The notes under the pieces were generated by a model. The model saw only the letters and a list, made by a program, of their open reading frames with translations, had not been told where the DNA came from and made no database searches. 64,000 bases of DNA from Pseudomonas citrullilanati (GTDB lineage Bacteria; Pseudomonadota; Gammaproteobacteria; Pseudomonadales; Pseudomonadaceae), in the NCBI RefSeq assembly GCF_030580855.1, contig NZ_JAUQOP010000028.1:1-64000 (forward strand), in the 5' to 3' direction. Positions 47,497 through 56,557 of the stretch are shown here, in pieces; the stretch's first letter is position 1; each line of letters opens with the position of its first letter. Made by a program: the position numbers and the translations under genes.

Positions 47497-48705
47497 TCAA
47501 CCCGCCTTGGCCTCCTGCAACAACTGCTGGATCACCTGTTCCTGCTCGGCGTAGCGCCCTTCGCCGAAGTGGCTGTAGCGCACTTGCCCCTTGGCATCGA
47601 TGAAGTAATGCGCCGGCCAGTACTGGTTGTCGAAGGCACGCCAGATCGCATACTGGTTGTCGATGGCCACCGGGTAGCGGATGCCCAGCTTGCGCACCTG
47701 CTCACGCACGTTGTCGATGATCTTCTCGTAGCCGTATTCCGGGGTGTGGACACCGACGACCACCAGTCCTTCCTTCTCGTACTTCTTCGCCCAGTCGTTC
47801 ACATAGGGCAGCGTGTGCTGGCAGTTGATGCAGTCGTAGGTCCAGAAATCCACCAGCACCACCTTGCCGCGCAGCGACTCGGCATCCAGCGGTGGCGAGT
47901 TCAGCCACTGCACTGCGCCGTCCAGCGAAGGCATGGCACCCTGGGCTTCCAGGTTCGGCATGGGGTTGGCGCTGGCCTTGCTGACCACATAGTCGATGGC
48001 CTTGGGCACCTTTTCCAGCAGGCTTTGCTCCAGGCTCGCGGCGCCCTGGGAAGAGGTGCCCGCCAACAGCCGATCATCGACACCGGTGCCGATCGCCACC
48101 GCGGCCAGCAACACCACCACCCCGCTGCCCCGGCGCAGCCAGGCAGTCACGGGCAGCGAAAGCTTGAGCCGCGTGACCAAGCCGCGCCCGGCGAAGATCA
48201 AGGTGCCCAGGGACAAGGCGCTGCCCAGGCCGTAGGCGAGCAGCAACAGGCTGGTGCCGGCGTTGGCCCCCTGCAACATCGCGCCGGTGAGGATCACGCC
48301 CAGTATCGGCCCGGCACAAGGCGCCCAGAGCAGCCCGGTGGCGACCCCGATCAGCACCGCCGCCAGGGGCCCGCCCAGGCGCCCGGCGCCGGCATCGACC
48401 CGATTGCCCAGGTTGACCAGCGGCCGCGCCAGCCAGGTGCCCACCCGGCTGAAGATCAGCGACAAGGCGAACAGCACCATCACCCCCAGGGCGACTTGCC
48501 GGCCGACATGGCTGGCGCGCAGCACCCATTCGCTGCTGACCACCGCCAGGCTCGACACCAGGGCGAACGTCAGCACCATGCCGCCGAGGGTCAGCAGCAT
48601 CGAACCCGGCGCGCGATTGGCCCGGGCGAACAGGAACGGCACCACGGGAAGGATACAAGGGCTGAGGATCGTCAGGATCCCGCCGAGGAAAGCGATCAGA
48701 AGCAT
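47497..48705 (-). CDS. CcdA/DsbD-type thiol transporter fused to a periplasmic thioredoxin-like domain
   Basis: Protein of 402 residues like the DipZ family. The N-terminal half has about six membrane segments with the CcdA motifs SPCILPVVP and WAPCAGPILG, whose cysteines carry electrons across the membrane. The C-terminal half (about 255-400) is a TlpA/redoxin-like domain with the redox pair in WTYDCINCQHT. It should deliver reducing power to periplasmic disulfides or peroxides. Its start lies 20 bp from the edge of the next REP region; AGGTGA precedes the ATG. Confidence 0.88.
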   Translation of the reverse strand: MLLIAFLGGILTILSPCILPVVPFLFARANRAPGSMLLTLGGMVLTFALVSSLAVVSSEWVLRASHVGRQVALGVMVLFALSLIFSRVGTWLARPLVNLGNRVDAGAGRLGGPLAAVLIGVATGLLWAPCAGPILGVILTGAMLQGANAGTSLLLLAYGLGSALSLGTLIFAGRGLVTRLKLSLPVTAWLRRGSGVVVLLAAVAIGTGVDDRLLAGTSSQGAASLEQSLLEKVPKAIDYVVSKASANPMPNLEAQGAMPSLDGAVQWLNSPPLDAESLRGKVVLVDFWTYDCINCQHTLPYVNDWAKKYEKEGLVVVGVHTPEYGYEKIIDNVREQVRKLGIRYPVAIDNQYAIWRAFDNQYWPAHYFIDAKGQVRYSHFGEGRYAEQEQVIQQLLQEAKAG

Positions 48706-48742
48706 GGCATCACCTATAGGTCATATGGCCGAGTCGGGCCCT

Positions 48743-48864
48743 TGTGGCGAGGGGATTCATCCCCGCTGGACCGCGAAGCGGTCCCCTTGGAACTGTCTGT
48801 CACACCGCAGTGGCAGGATGGGGTCGCTTCGCAACCCAACGGGGATGAATCCCCTCGCCACAAT
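48743..48864. repeat. REP doublet (GTGGCGAGGGGATTCATCCCC family)
   Basis: Inverted pair of about 122 bp between the CcdA-thioredoxin gene and the small DUF2790 gene. The core carries a compensated change (ATTCATCC against GGATGAAT), so both arms still pair. Confidence 0.85.
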
Positions 48865-48889
48865 GATTCAGCGCAATTGTGTTGTGCCT

Positions 48890-49153
48890 TCAGTTCCCGT
48901 CATTGCAATGATCGGCAAGCTTGCGATAGTCCAGCACCTGCTGGTGGCCCGCCGAATCCAGGTAGGTCATGTGGGCGTTGACCACGCCGCAGTCCGGCCC
49001 GGCGTCTTCGCTGAGCGAGAGCACTTTCTGGATGTCCAGGTGAGTGCCGTAGCTGTAGCTGTGGGTCTGGACGTCGCTTTCGGCCCTGGCGGACAGCGTG
49101 CAGATGTTCAACGCGGCGAAGAGGCAAGCGGCGTAGATGGCTTTGGTGTTCAT
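48890..49153 (-). CDS. small periplasmic DUF2790-like protein
   Basis: Protein of 87 residues with a signal peptide (cleavage near ARA-E, residue 24). The mature sequence (SYGTHLDIQKVLS, then CGVVNAHMTYLDSAG and a final DHC) matches the Pseudomonas-restricted DUF2790 pattern, with two cysteines likely joined by a disulfide. Function is unknown. It is divergent from a two-component system, often a sign of control by that system. Confidence 0.8.
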   Translation of the reverse strand: MNTKAIYAACLFAALNICTLSARAESDVQTHSYSYGTHLDIQKVLSLSEDAGPDCGVVNAHMTYLDSAGHQQVLDYRKLADHCNDGN

Positions 49154-49234
49154 GGCGGTGTCCTCGATGCATTCAATGGATTTTTGCCGAGGCCGGTTGT
49201 GTAGCCTCGTTGGACGCCATTGAACGCCGGCCAG

Positions 49235-49301
49235 GTATCGCGCCTGTATCGGCCCGGGGGGCTTTTTGCATCCCTGTGTATCCGTCGCGCGCCAGATACA
49301 C
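49235..49301. promoter_or_regulatory. possible response-regulator sites between DUF2790 and the two-component genes
   Basis: GTGTATC (49276-49282) and GATACAC (49295-49301) form a perfect 7-bp inverted repeat with 12 bp between. Just upstream, GGTATC and TGTATC are repeated directly at 49235-49252. They lie in the 227-bp divergent region, a natural place for binding by the adjacent OmpR-type regulator (inference). Confidence 0.45.
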
Positions 49302-49380
49302 TGCAATACAAACCGCCGCGAGCCGGGCCGGCTGGCGCCTGTAGACTGGCCACAACGAAACGCCAAGGGGACTGGGCACC

Positions 49381-50121
49381 ATGGATCATGTCGATCACGT
49401 GTTGATTGTGGATGACGATCGCGAGATCAGAGAGCTGGTGGGCAACTACCTGAAGAAGAATGGCTTGCGCACCACCGTCGTCGCCGATGGCCGGCAGATG
49501 CGTGCGTTCCTGGAGACCACCCCGGTGGACCTGATCGTGCTGGACATCATGATGCCCGGCGATGACGGCCTGGTGCTGTGCCGCGAACTGAGTGCCGGCA
49601 AGCACAAGGCCACGCCCGTGCTGATGCTCACCGCCCGCAACGACGAAACCGACCGCATCATCGGCCTGGAGATGGGCGCCGACGATTACCTGGTCAAGCC
49701 GTTCGCCGCCCGCGAGCTGCTGGCCCGCATCAACGCCGTGCTGCGTCGCACCCGCATGCTGCCGCCCAACCTGGTGGTCACCGAAAGCGGTCGCCTGCTG
49801 GGGTTCGGCCGTTGGCGCCTGGACACCACCGCCCGCCACCTGCTGGACACCGACGGCACCCTGGTGGCCCTGAGCGGCGCCGAATACCGCTTGCTGCGGG
49901 TGTTCCTCGACCATCCACAACGGGTGCTCAACCGTGACCAATTGCTCAACCTGACCCAGGGCCGGGACGCCGACCTGTTCGACCGCTCCATCGACTTGCT
50001 GGTCAGCCGCCTGCGCCAGCGCCTGCTGGACGACGCCCGGGAACCGGCCTACATCAAGACCGTGCGCAGCGAAGGCTATGTCTTCTCGCTGCCGGTGGAG
50101 ATCCTCGAGGCGCCGGTATGA
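49381..50121 (+). CDS. OmpR-family response regulator
   Basis: Regulator of 246 residues: receiver domain (about 1-125) with acidic pocket DDD, phospho-acceptor Asp in LIVLDIMMPG and the conserved Lys in LVKPFAA; then an OmpR-type winged helix (about 145-240; LSGAEYRLLRVF, RSIDLLVSRLRQRL). It overlaps the kinase gene by ATGA (50118-50121). The signal is unknown. Confidence 0.9.
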   Translation: MDHVDHVLIVDDDREIRELVGNYLKKNGLRTTVVADGRQMRAFLETTPVDLIVLDIMMPGDDGLVLCRELSAGKHKATPVLMLTARNDETDRIIGLEMGADDYLVKPFAARELLARINAVLRRTRMLPPNLVVTESGRLLGFGRWRLDTTARHLLDTDGTLVALSGAEYRLLRVFLDHPQRVLNRDQLLNLTQGRDADLFDRSIDLLVSRLRQRLLDDAREPAYIKTVRSEGYVFSLPVEILEAPV

Positions 50122-51440
50122 ACCTGTCGCTGCGCTGGCCCCGCACCCTGGGGTCGAGACTGTCGCTGATCTTCCTGGTCGGCCTGATCCTGGCCCAGGG
50201 CCTGTCCTTCGGCGTCCAGTATTACGAGCGCTACCAGAGCGCCAAGTCCACCATGCTCGGCAACCTGGAAACCGATGTCGCCACCTCTGTCGCCATCCTC
50301 GACCGTCTGCCCGCCGCCGAACGCCCCGCCTGGCTGCCGAAACTCGCCCGGCGCAACTACGCCTACCTGCTGGAGGAAGGCCAGGCCGGCCAGCCGATGG
50401 CGGCGGGCGATCCGCCGATTTCGGTGAGTTCGATCCAGGCGGCCATCGGCGAGACGTACAACCTGACCTTCACCGACCTGCCCGGCCCGCAGAAGCACTA
50501 TCAGGCCCATCTGCGTTTGAGCGACGGCAGCCCGCTGACCATCGACGTGCGCCCGGCGATGGTGCCGCTGTCGCCCTGGCTGCCGGTGGTCTTGCTGGGA
50601 CAACTGGCGCTGTTGATCGGCTGCACCTGGCTGGCCGTGCGCATCGCCGTCGGCCCGCTCGCCCGGCTGGCCGACGCGGTGGAAACCCTCGACCCGAACG
50701 CCCACGGCGTGCGCCTGGACGAAAAAGGCCCGACCGAGGTGGTGCACGCGGCCAAGGCCTTCAACGCCATGCAGGACCGCATCGCCGCCTACCTCAAGGA
50801 GCGCATGCAATTGCTCGCGGCGATCTCCCATGATTTGCAGACGCCCATCACGCGCATGAAGCTGCGGGCCGAGTTCATGGACGATGGCCTCGAAAAGGAC
50901 AAGCTCTGGAGCGACCTGAGCGAAATGGAACACCTGGTGCGCGAAGGCGTGGCCTATGCCCGCAGCATCCACGGCGCCACCGAGGCCAGCTGCCGCATCA
51001 ACCTCGATGCCTTCCTCGACAGCCTGGTGTTCGACTACCAGGACACCGGCAAGGACGTGCAGTTGTCCGGGAAAAACGCCGCGGTCATCGACACCCGCCC
51101 CCACGCCTTGCGCCGCGTGCTGGTCAACCTGGTGGACAACGCCCTGAAGTTCGGCGGCGCGGCCCAGCTCCATGTACAGTCCGCCAGCGATGGGCAGCTG
51201 TCGATCCAGGTCCTGGACCGCGGCCCCGGTATCGACGAGCAGGAACTGGCCGAAGTGCTCAAGCCGTTCTACCGGGTGGAAAGCTCGCGCAACCGGGAAA
51301 CCGGTGGCACCGGCCTGGGACTCGCCATCGCCCAGCAACTGGCAATCGCCATGGGCGGCTCGCTGAGCCTGAGCAACCGCGACGGCGGCGGCCTGTGCGC
51401 CGAACTGCGCCTGGGCCGCGATACCCCCCAACCGAACTGA
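50118..51440 (+). CDS. membrane sensor histidine kinase
   Basis: Kinase of 440 residues with two membrane segments (about 13-35 and 155-178) flanking a periplasmic sensor, then HAMP (about 180-232), HisKA with the phospho-acceptor in AISHDLQTPITRMKL and an HATPase domain (VDNALKFGG, DRGPGIDE, GTGLGLAIAQQL). It is the cognate partner of the upstream response regulator. Confidence 0.92.
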   Translation: MNLSLRWPRTLGSRLSLIFLVGLILAQGLSFGVQYYERYQSAKSTMLGNLETDVATSVAILDRLPAAERPAWLPKLARRNYAYLLEEGQAGQPMAAGDPPISVSSIQAAIGETYNLTFTDLPGPQKHYQAHLRLSDGSPLTIDVRPAMVPLSPWLPVVLLGQLALLIGCTWLAVRIAVGPLARLADAVETLDPNAHGVRLDEKGPTEVVHAAKAFNAMQDRIAAYLKERMQLLAAISHDLQTPITRMKLRAEFMDDGLEKDKLWSDLSEMEHLVREGVAYARSIHGATEASCRINLDAFLDSLVFDYQDTGKDVQLSGKNAAVIDTRPHALRRVLVNLVDNALKFGGAAQLHVQSASDGQLSIQVLDRGPGIDEQELAEVLKPFYRVESSRNRETGGTGLGLAIAQQLAIAMGGSLSLSNRDGGGLCAELRLGRDTPQPN

Positions 51441-51470
51441 CCCATCCCCTGCTCCTGCAACCACTGAAGA

Positions 51471-51834
51471 TCAGCGGTGGAAGCGAGCCTGCTCGCGAAG
51501 ACGGCGGCACATCCCGCATCACCGGTTCAGACAGACCGCTTTCGCGAGCAAGCTCGCTCCCACACTGGACCGGTTGTGAACACCAAACCTGCAACCACTG
51601 AAGACCAGCGGTGGGAGCGAGCCGGCTCGCGAAGACGGCGGCACATCCCGCATCACCGGTTCAGACAGACCGCTTTCGCGAGCAAGCTCGCTCCCACACT
51701 GGACCGGTTGTGAACACCAAACCTGCAACTACTGAAGATCAGCGGAGGGAGCGAGCCTGCTCGCGAAGACGGCGGCACATTCCGCATCACCGGTTCAGAC
51801 AGACCGCTTTCGCGAGCAGGCTCGCTCCCACACT
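51471..51834. repeat. REP array D, three units of 134 bp
   Basis: Alternating inverted REPs (GAGCGAGCCTGCTCGCGAAG and GCGAGCAAGCTCGCTCCCAC) with outward copies spaced exactly 134 bp. The spacers are array-specific (GACGGCGGCACATCCCGCAT and GGACCGGTTGTGAACACC types). It follows the kinase stop. Bases 51835-52009 up to the next gene show nothing else recognisable. Confidence 0.92.
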
Positions 51835-52009
51835 GGACCGGTTGTGAACACCAAACCTGCGACCGTTGAAGGCCAGTTGTGGGTGTAGCCCTGCACTTGC
51901 CCACCGGCGGCGGCCTGAAAAAATCGAAACCTTGGGCGGCCTGTGTCGGTCCAGTCCTGTATGACCGTCAACGCCGCGCCTCGGCGCGGCCTACTTGTGA
52001 GGGACTGAC

Positions 52010-53806
52010 ATGAGCATGACCGTGGGTGATTTTCTGGTGGAGCGCCTTTATGAATGGGGGGTTCGTCGTATCTATGGCTATCCGGGCGATGGCATCAACG
52101 GGGTCTTCGGCGCCCTGAACCGGGCCAAGGGAAAGATCCGCTTCATCCAGGCGCGACACGAGGAAATGGCCGCGTTCATGGCCTGTGCCCACGCCAAGTT
52201 CACCGGGGAACTGGGGGTCTGCATCGCCACTTCGGGGCCGGGCGCCTCGCACCTGATCACCGGCCTCTACGACGCCCGGATGGACCACATGCCGGTGCTC
52301 GCGATCAGCGGCCAGCAGGCACGCGCGGCCCTCGGCGGGCATTACCAGCAGGAGCTGGACCTGGTCAGCCTGTTCAAGGATGTGGCCGGGGCGTTCGTGC
52401 AGCAGGCCAGCGCGCCCTCCCAGGTCCGCCACCTGCTCGACCGCGCCGTTCGCACGGCCGTGGGCGAGCGCCGGGTTACCGCGCTGATCCTGCCGAACGA
52501 TCTCCAGGACCTGGAATACACCGCCCCGCCCCACAAGCACGGCACGGTGCATTCCGGCGTCGGCTATCGCAAACCCAAGGTCGTGCCCTACGAGGAGGAT
52601 CTGCGCAAAGCGGCGGAAGTGCTCAATGCCGGCAAGAAAGTCGCCATCCTGGTGGGTGCCGGCGCGTTGCAGGCCACCGACGAAGTGATTGCCGTCGCCG
52701 AGAAGCTCGGCGCCGGCGTAGCCAAGGCGCTGCTCGGCAAGGCCGCCGTGCCGGACGACCTGCCCTGGGTCACCGGTTCCATCGGCCTGCTCGGCACTGA
52801 GCCCAGTGACAACATGATGGCCGGCTGCGACACGCTGCTGATGATCGGCTCCGGCTTTCCCTACGCTGAATTCCTGCCGCCCGAAGGCCAGGCCCGGGGG
52901 GTGCAGATCGACATCCAGCCGGACATGCTCAGCCTGCGCTACCCCATGGAAGTCAGCTTGCACGGCGACAGCGCCGACACCCTGCGGGCCCTGCTGCCAC
53001 TGCTCGAAGAGAAGACCGATCGCGCCTGGCGCAAGAAAATCGAACACTGGCGCGAACGCTGGGACAAGACCCTGGAAAAGCGCGCCCTGGTCTCGGCCAA
53101 GCCGATCAATCCGCAGCGGGTGACGTTCGAGCTGTCGCCGAGGCTGCCGGACGGCGCCATCATCACCTGCGACTCCGGCTCCTGCGCCAATTGGTTCGCC
53201 CGGGATATCCAGATACGGCGCGGCATGATGTGCTCGCTGTCCGGTGGCCTGGCTTCCATGGGCGCCGCCGTGCCCTACGCCATTGCGGCGAAGTTCTGCC
53301 ATCCGGATCGACCGGTGGTCGCGCTGGTGGGTGACGGCGCCATGCAGATGAACAACATGGCCGAGCTGATCACCGTCGCCAAGTACTGGCAGACCTGGGC
53401 CAACGGCACCTGGGTCTGCGCGGTGTTCAACAACCGCGACTTGAACCAGGTGACCTGGGAACAGCGGGTGATGGAGGGTGATCCGAAGTTCGAGGCGTCC
53501 CAGGACATCCCCGACGTGCCCTACCACCTGTTCGCCGAGTCCATCGGCATCAAGGGCATCCTGGTGCTGCACGAGGATGACGTGGCGGCGGCCTGGGAAG
53601 AAGCGCTGGCGGCCCAGCGCCCGGTGCTGATCGAGTTCCGTACCGACCCCGACGTACCGCCGCTGCCGCCGCACATCAAGCTGGAACAGGCCAAGAAGTT
53701 CGCCTCGACACTGCTCCAGGGTGACCCGAACGAGCGCGGCCTCGTGGTCGAGACCGCCAAGCAGGTACTGGGCGCCCTGCTGCCGGGCCACACCAAAAAG
53801 GACTGA
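52010..53806 (+). CDS. TPP-requiring enzyme of the pyruvate oxidase/acetolactate synthase family
   Basis: Protein of 598 residues with the three-domain POX/AHAS fold. The N-terminal activating Glu is in ARHEEMAAFMA; the central domain starts after about 190; the C-terminal TPP/Mg motif is GDGAMQMNNMAE followed by NNRDLN. It is longer than catabolic acetolactate synthase and resembles PoxB/YdaP-type enzymes that act on pyruvate with a quinone or oxygen. The exact reaction cannot be told from sequence. It stands alone, with GAGGGA before the ATG. Confidence 0.85.
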   Translation: MSMTVGDFLVERLYEWGVRRIYGYPGDGINGVFGALNRAKGKIRFIQARHEEMAAFMACAHAKFTGELGVCIATSGPGASHLITGLYDARMDHMPVLAISGQQARAALGGHYQQELDLVSLFKDVAGAFVQQASAPSQVRHLLDRAVRTAVGERRVTALILPNDLQDLEYTAPPHKHGTVHSGVGYRKPKVVPYEEDLRKAAEVLNAGKKVAILVGAGALQATDEVIAVAEKLGAGVAKALLGKAAVPDDLPWVTGSIGLLGTEPSDNMMAGCDTLLMIGSGFPYAEFLPPEGQARGVQIDIQPDMLSLRYPMEVSLHGDSADTLRALLPLLEEKTDRAWRKKIEHWRERWDKTLEKRALVSAKPINPQRVTFELSPRLPDGAIITCDSGSCANWFARDIQIRRGMMCSLSGGLASMGAAVPYAIAAKFCHPDRPVVALVGDGAMQMNNMAELITVAKYWQTWANGTWVCAVFNNRDLNQVTWEQRVMEGDPKFEASQDIPDVPYHLFAESIGIKGILVLHEDDVAAAWEEALAAQRPVLIEFRTDPDVPPLPPHIKLEQAKKFASTLLQGDPNERGLVVETAKQVLGALLPGHTKKD

Positions 53807-53911
53807 AACAGACGCCAGACTCGTTTCAGTGCAACGCCAACAGCCGCCCCGCCGGTACGGGTCGGCTGTCGGTCCCATTAAGTTAATCGAACAGCCAGCC
53901 GATACAGGGAC

Positions 53912-56515
53912 GTGCGGGATATTTCGCGTTTAGCTGATGGCTTGTTTATGACTGAAGATGCTGGCAACGACTCACCTGTCCTTTCCCCGGGCTCGCCAAG
54001 CCGAAGCTTCACCCGCCGCACCTTCCCGGCCATCATGCTGGTGCTGTTCTTCATGTCGGCCCTGGCGATCGCCATGCTGCTCAACATCACCGCGACCCAG
54101 GACCAGCGGGCCCGTGAGCAAAGCCTGTTCTTCGCCCAACGGGCCATCGAAGGGATCCGCACCGGCATCGGCCGTGACTTGAGCGACTATTCCAAATGGA
54201 GCGACGCCTACCGTCACCTGCACGTCGAGTTGGACAAGGCGTGGGCCTATGACCAGGAAAACGTCGGCAGCAGCGTTTTTTCGCTCTATGGCTACCAGGC
54301 GGTGTTTGTCATTTCCCCCACTGGCAAGACCGTCTATTCGGTGATCGATGGGCAGTTGAGCGACATCACCGCCGACGCCTGGCTGACCGGCAACCTGCGC
54401 GCCCTGGCGAAAAAGGCCAGCGCCGCGAACAATCGCGATCAAGTCATCGTCGAAATGCTGCACCACGACGGCGCCCCCGCCTTCGTCGCCACCTCCGCCA
54501 TCACCACCGGTACGGACAACAGCGTGGCCGAAATCCCCGGCCCGCCGAGCCTGATGCTGTTCGTGAAAGTCCTGGACAGTGCTTCCCTGGAGAACCTGGC
54601 ACGGGATTTCGTCTTGCCCGATGCCCATATTGCCCGCACGCCCGGCCCGCCCGACACCGCGCAACTGTTGCTCAACGACCTGACCCAGGAAGCACTGGCC
54701 TGGCGCCCCCTGACCCCGGGCAATGACTTGCGCAAAGGCTTGTTGCCGGTGCTGGCCATGGCCCTGCTGGTGCTGGCGGTCCTCGCGCTGGCGGTGCTGC
54801 GCCACGCCCTGGTGATGCTCCGCGCCCAGGAGCGCCAGTACGCCAGCCTGCTGGCCCATCGCAAGGCGCTGGAACGCAGCGAAGAACGTTTCCGCGACAT
54901 TGCCGAGGTGTCGTCCGACTGGCTCTGGGAAGTCAACTCGGCCGGGGTCCTCACTTATCTGTCGGAACGCTTCGAACAGGTGACCGGGTTCAGCCCGGGG
55001 GAATGGCTGGGCAAGCCGCTGCACCGCTTGCTCCATCCCCATGACGGCTCGATTTCCATCGCCCACTGGCTGTTGGGCGGCGCTAACAGTGCCGAACCGA
55101 CTGCCCTGCTGTGCGAGTACACCGCACGCAACCTGCGCACGCGCACCTGCAAGATCGCGGTGCGGGCGATCGAAGCCGGCACCCTGGGCTTTCGCGGCAC
55201 TGCCACCGACATCACCGAGGAATTGCGGGCGCTGGCGCAGATCAAGCACTTGTCGCTCCACGACCCACTGACCGGGCTGGCCAACCGCAATCGATTGTTC
55301 GACTGCCTCAGCGAACATCTGGGTCGCGGCACCTCCCTGGCCGTGCTGAACCTGGACATGGACCGGTTCAAGCCGGTCAACGATTCCCTGGGTCACGCGG
55401 TGGGCGACAAGGTTTTGAAGGAGGTCGCCCATATCCTCCAGCAGAACGTGCGCAGCACCGACCTGGTGGCACGCCTGGGCGGCGACGAGTTTGTCATCGT
55501 CATGCCCGACCCCGGCGAAGCCAGCGACCTCGACCAGCTCTGCCAACGCCTGATCGATTGCATGCAACGGCCGATGCACCTGGACGGCAACACCTTGTAC
55601 CTGGGCGTGAGCATCGGCGTTGCATGGGCGCAACCGGGCGACGAACGGGCCCACGAACTGCTGCGCCACGCCGACATCGCCCTGTACGCCGCCAAGGCCG
55701 CGGGTCGCAACACCTGGCGCGTGTACGTGGAGGCCATGGGCAATCTCGCCCGCGACCGACGCCGCTACGAACAGCAACTGCGCGATGCGATGCAACAGGG
55801 CCAGCTGGAACTGCGCTACCTGCCGCGTTTCGACATGAATGCCGAACAATTGCATGGGTTCGAGGCGCAGACCTTCTGGCATCACCCCGAAAAAGGCGAA
55901 CTGGGCGGCGCCGATTTCCTTCCGATCGCCGAAACCTCCGGCCAGTTGGAAGAACTCGGTACCTGGATGCTGATCAATGTCTGCGAAGAGGCCGTGACCT
56001 GGCCCAGCGAGGTCAGTGTGTCCATTGCGGTTTCGCCCCGCTGGTTCAGCAGCAGCTTCCTGCTCAAGCAGGTACGGGCGGCGCTCGACGCCAGCGAACT
56101 GGTCCCCCATCGGCTGACCCTGGAAGTGGCTGAAGGGGTCCTGTTGGCCGATCACAAGGCAGTCGCCAGCACCCTGCATGCGCTGAAGGACCTGGGCGTG
56201 CGGATCAACATCGACAAGTTCGGCACCAACATCGCGTCCCTGCGCGAAGTGTTGAACCAACCGTTCGACGGCATCCGCTTCGATCGCAACATCCTTTCGC
56301 AGTTGGGCCTGGAGCAGGACGAAGAAGGCGTGCTCGCCATGATCCGCCTGAGCCGCAGCGTCGGGCTGAGGGTGACCGCCGAAGGCATCGAGAACGCCCG
56401 GCAGTTCCGCCAGTTGCGCAGCGTGGCCTGCGACCACGTCCAAGGCCCCTACTTCGGCTCGCCCCTGGCCCGCTCGGAAATGGCCTCGTTCTTTACCACG
56501 CCACGGTGGTTGTGA
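53912..56515 (+). CDS. CHASE4-PAS-GGDEF protein with degenerate EAL domain
   Basis: Membrane protein of 867 residues: membrane segment (about 39-59), periplasmic CHASE4 sensor (about 65-270), second membrane segment (about 275-300), PAS (about 325-435), GGDEF (about 445-610) and EAL-like domain (about 625-865). The diguanylate cyclase is intact (LGGDEF near 522, with the inhibitory site RSTD five residues before it). The EAL domain has lost key residues: EAQ for EAL, AVS for NVS, DKFG for DDFG and RFD for KID. It probably makes c-di-GMP. Domain order resembles PA2072. The start is GTG at 53912; an ATG at 53948 is possible. Confidence 0.87.
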   Translation: MRDISRLADGLFMTEDAGNDSPVLSPGSPSRSFTRRTFPAIMLVLFFMSALAIAMLLNITATQDQRAREQSLFFAQRAIEGIRTGIGRDLSDYSKWSDAYRHLHVELDKAWAYDQENVGSSVFSLYGYQAVFVISPTGKTVYSVIDGQLSDITADAWLTGNLRALAKKASAANNRDQVIVEMLHHDGAPAFVATSAITTGTDNSVAEIPGPPSLMLFVKVLDSASLENLARDFVLPDAHIARTPGPPDTAQLLLNDLTQEALAWRPLTPGNDLRKGLLPVLAMALLVLAVLALAVLRHALVMLRAQERQYASLLAHRKALERSEERFRDIAEVSSDWLWEVNSAGVLTYLSERFEQVTGFSPGEWLGKPLHRLLHPHDGSISIAHWLLGGANSAEPTALLCEYTARNLRTRTCKIAVRAIEAGTLGFRGTATDITEELRALAQIKHLSLHDPLTGLANRNRLFDCLSEHLGRGTSLAVLNLDMDRFKPVNDSLGHAVGDKVLKEVAHILQQNVRSTDLVARLGGDEFVIVMPDPGEASDLDQLCQRLIDCMQRPMHLDGNTLYLGVSIGVAWAQPGDERAHELLRHADIALYAAKAAGRNTWRVYVEAMGNLARDRRRYEQQLRDAMQQGQLELRYLPRFDMNAEQLHGFEAQTFWHHPEKGELGGADFLPIAETSGQLEELGTWMLINVCEEAVTWPSEVSVSIAVSPRWFSSSFLLKQVRAALDASELVPHRLTLEVAEGVLLADHKAVASTLHALKDLGVRINIDKFGTNIASLREVLNQPFDGIRFDRNILSQLGLEQDEEGVLAMIRLSRSVGLRVTAEGIENARQFRQLRSVACDHVQGPYFGSPLARSEMASFFTTPRWL

Positions 56516-56557
56516 AGCCTGGCGGGAGCTGCCCCTAGCGCCGGCCTGGCTGGCCGC

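Noticed and set aside
52010-53806. The TPP enzyme as the acetolactate synthase feeding the acetoin operon
   Set aside because: It is 5 kb from the aco genes, in its own transcription unit and more like pyruvate oxidase-type proteins; no acetolactate decarboxylase is present.
53803-53829. CTGAAAC/GTTTCAG inverted repeat at the end of the TPP-enzyme gene as a terminator
   Set aside because: The 7-bp stem includes the stop codon, has a 13-nt loop and no U tract, so it is too weak to call.
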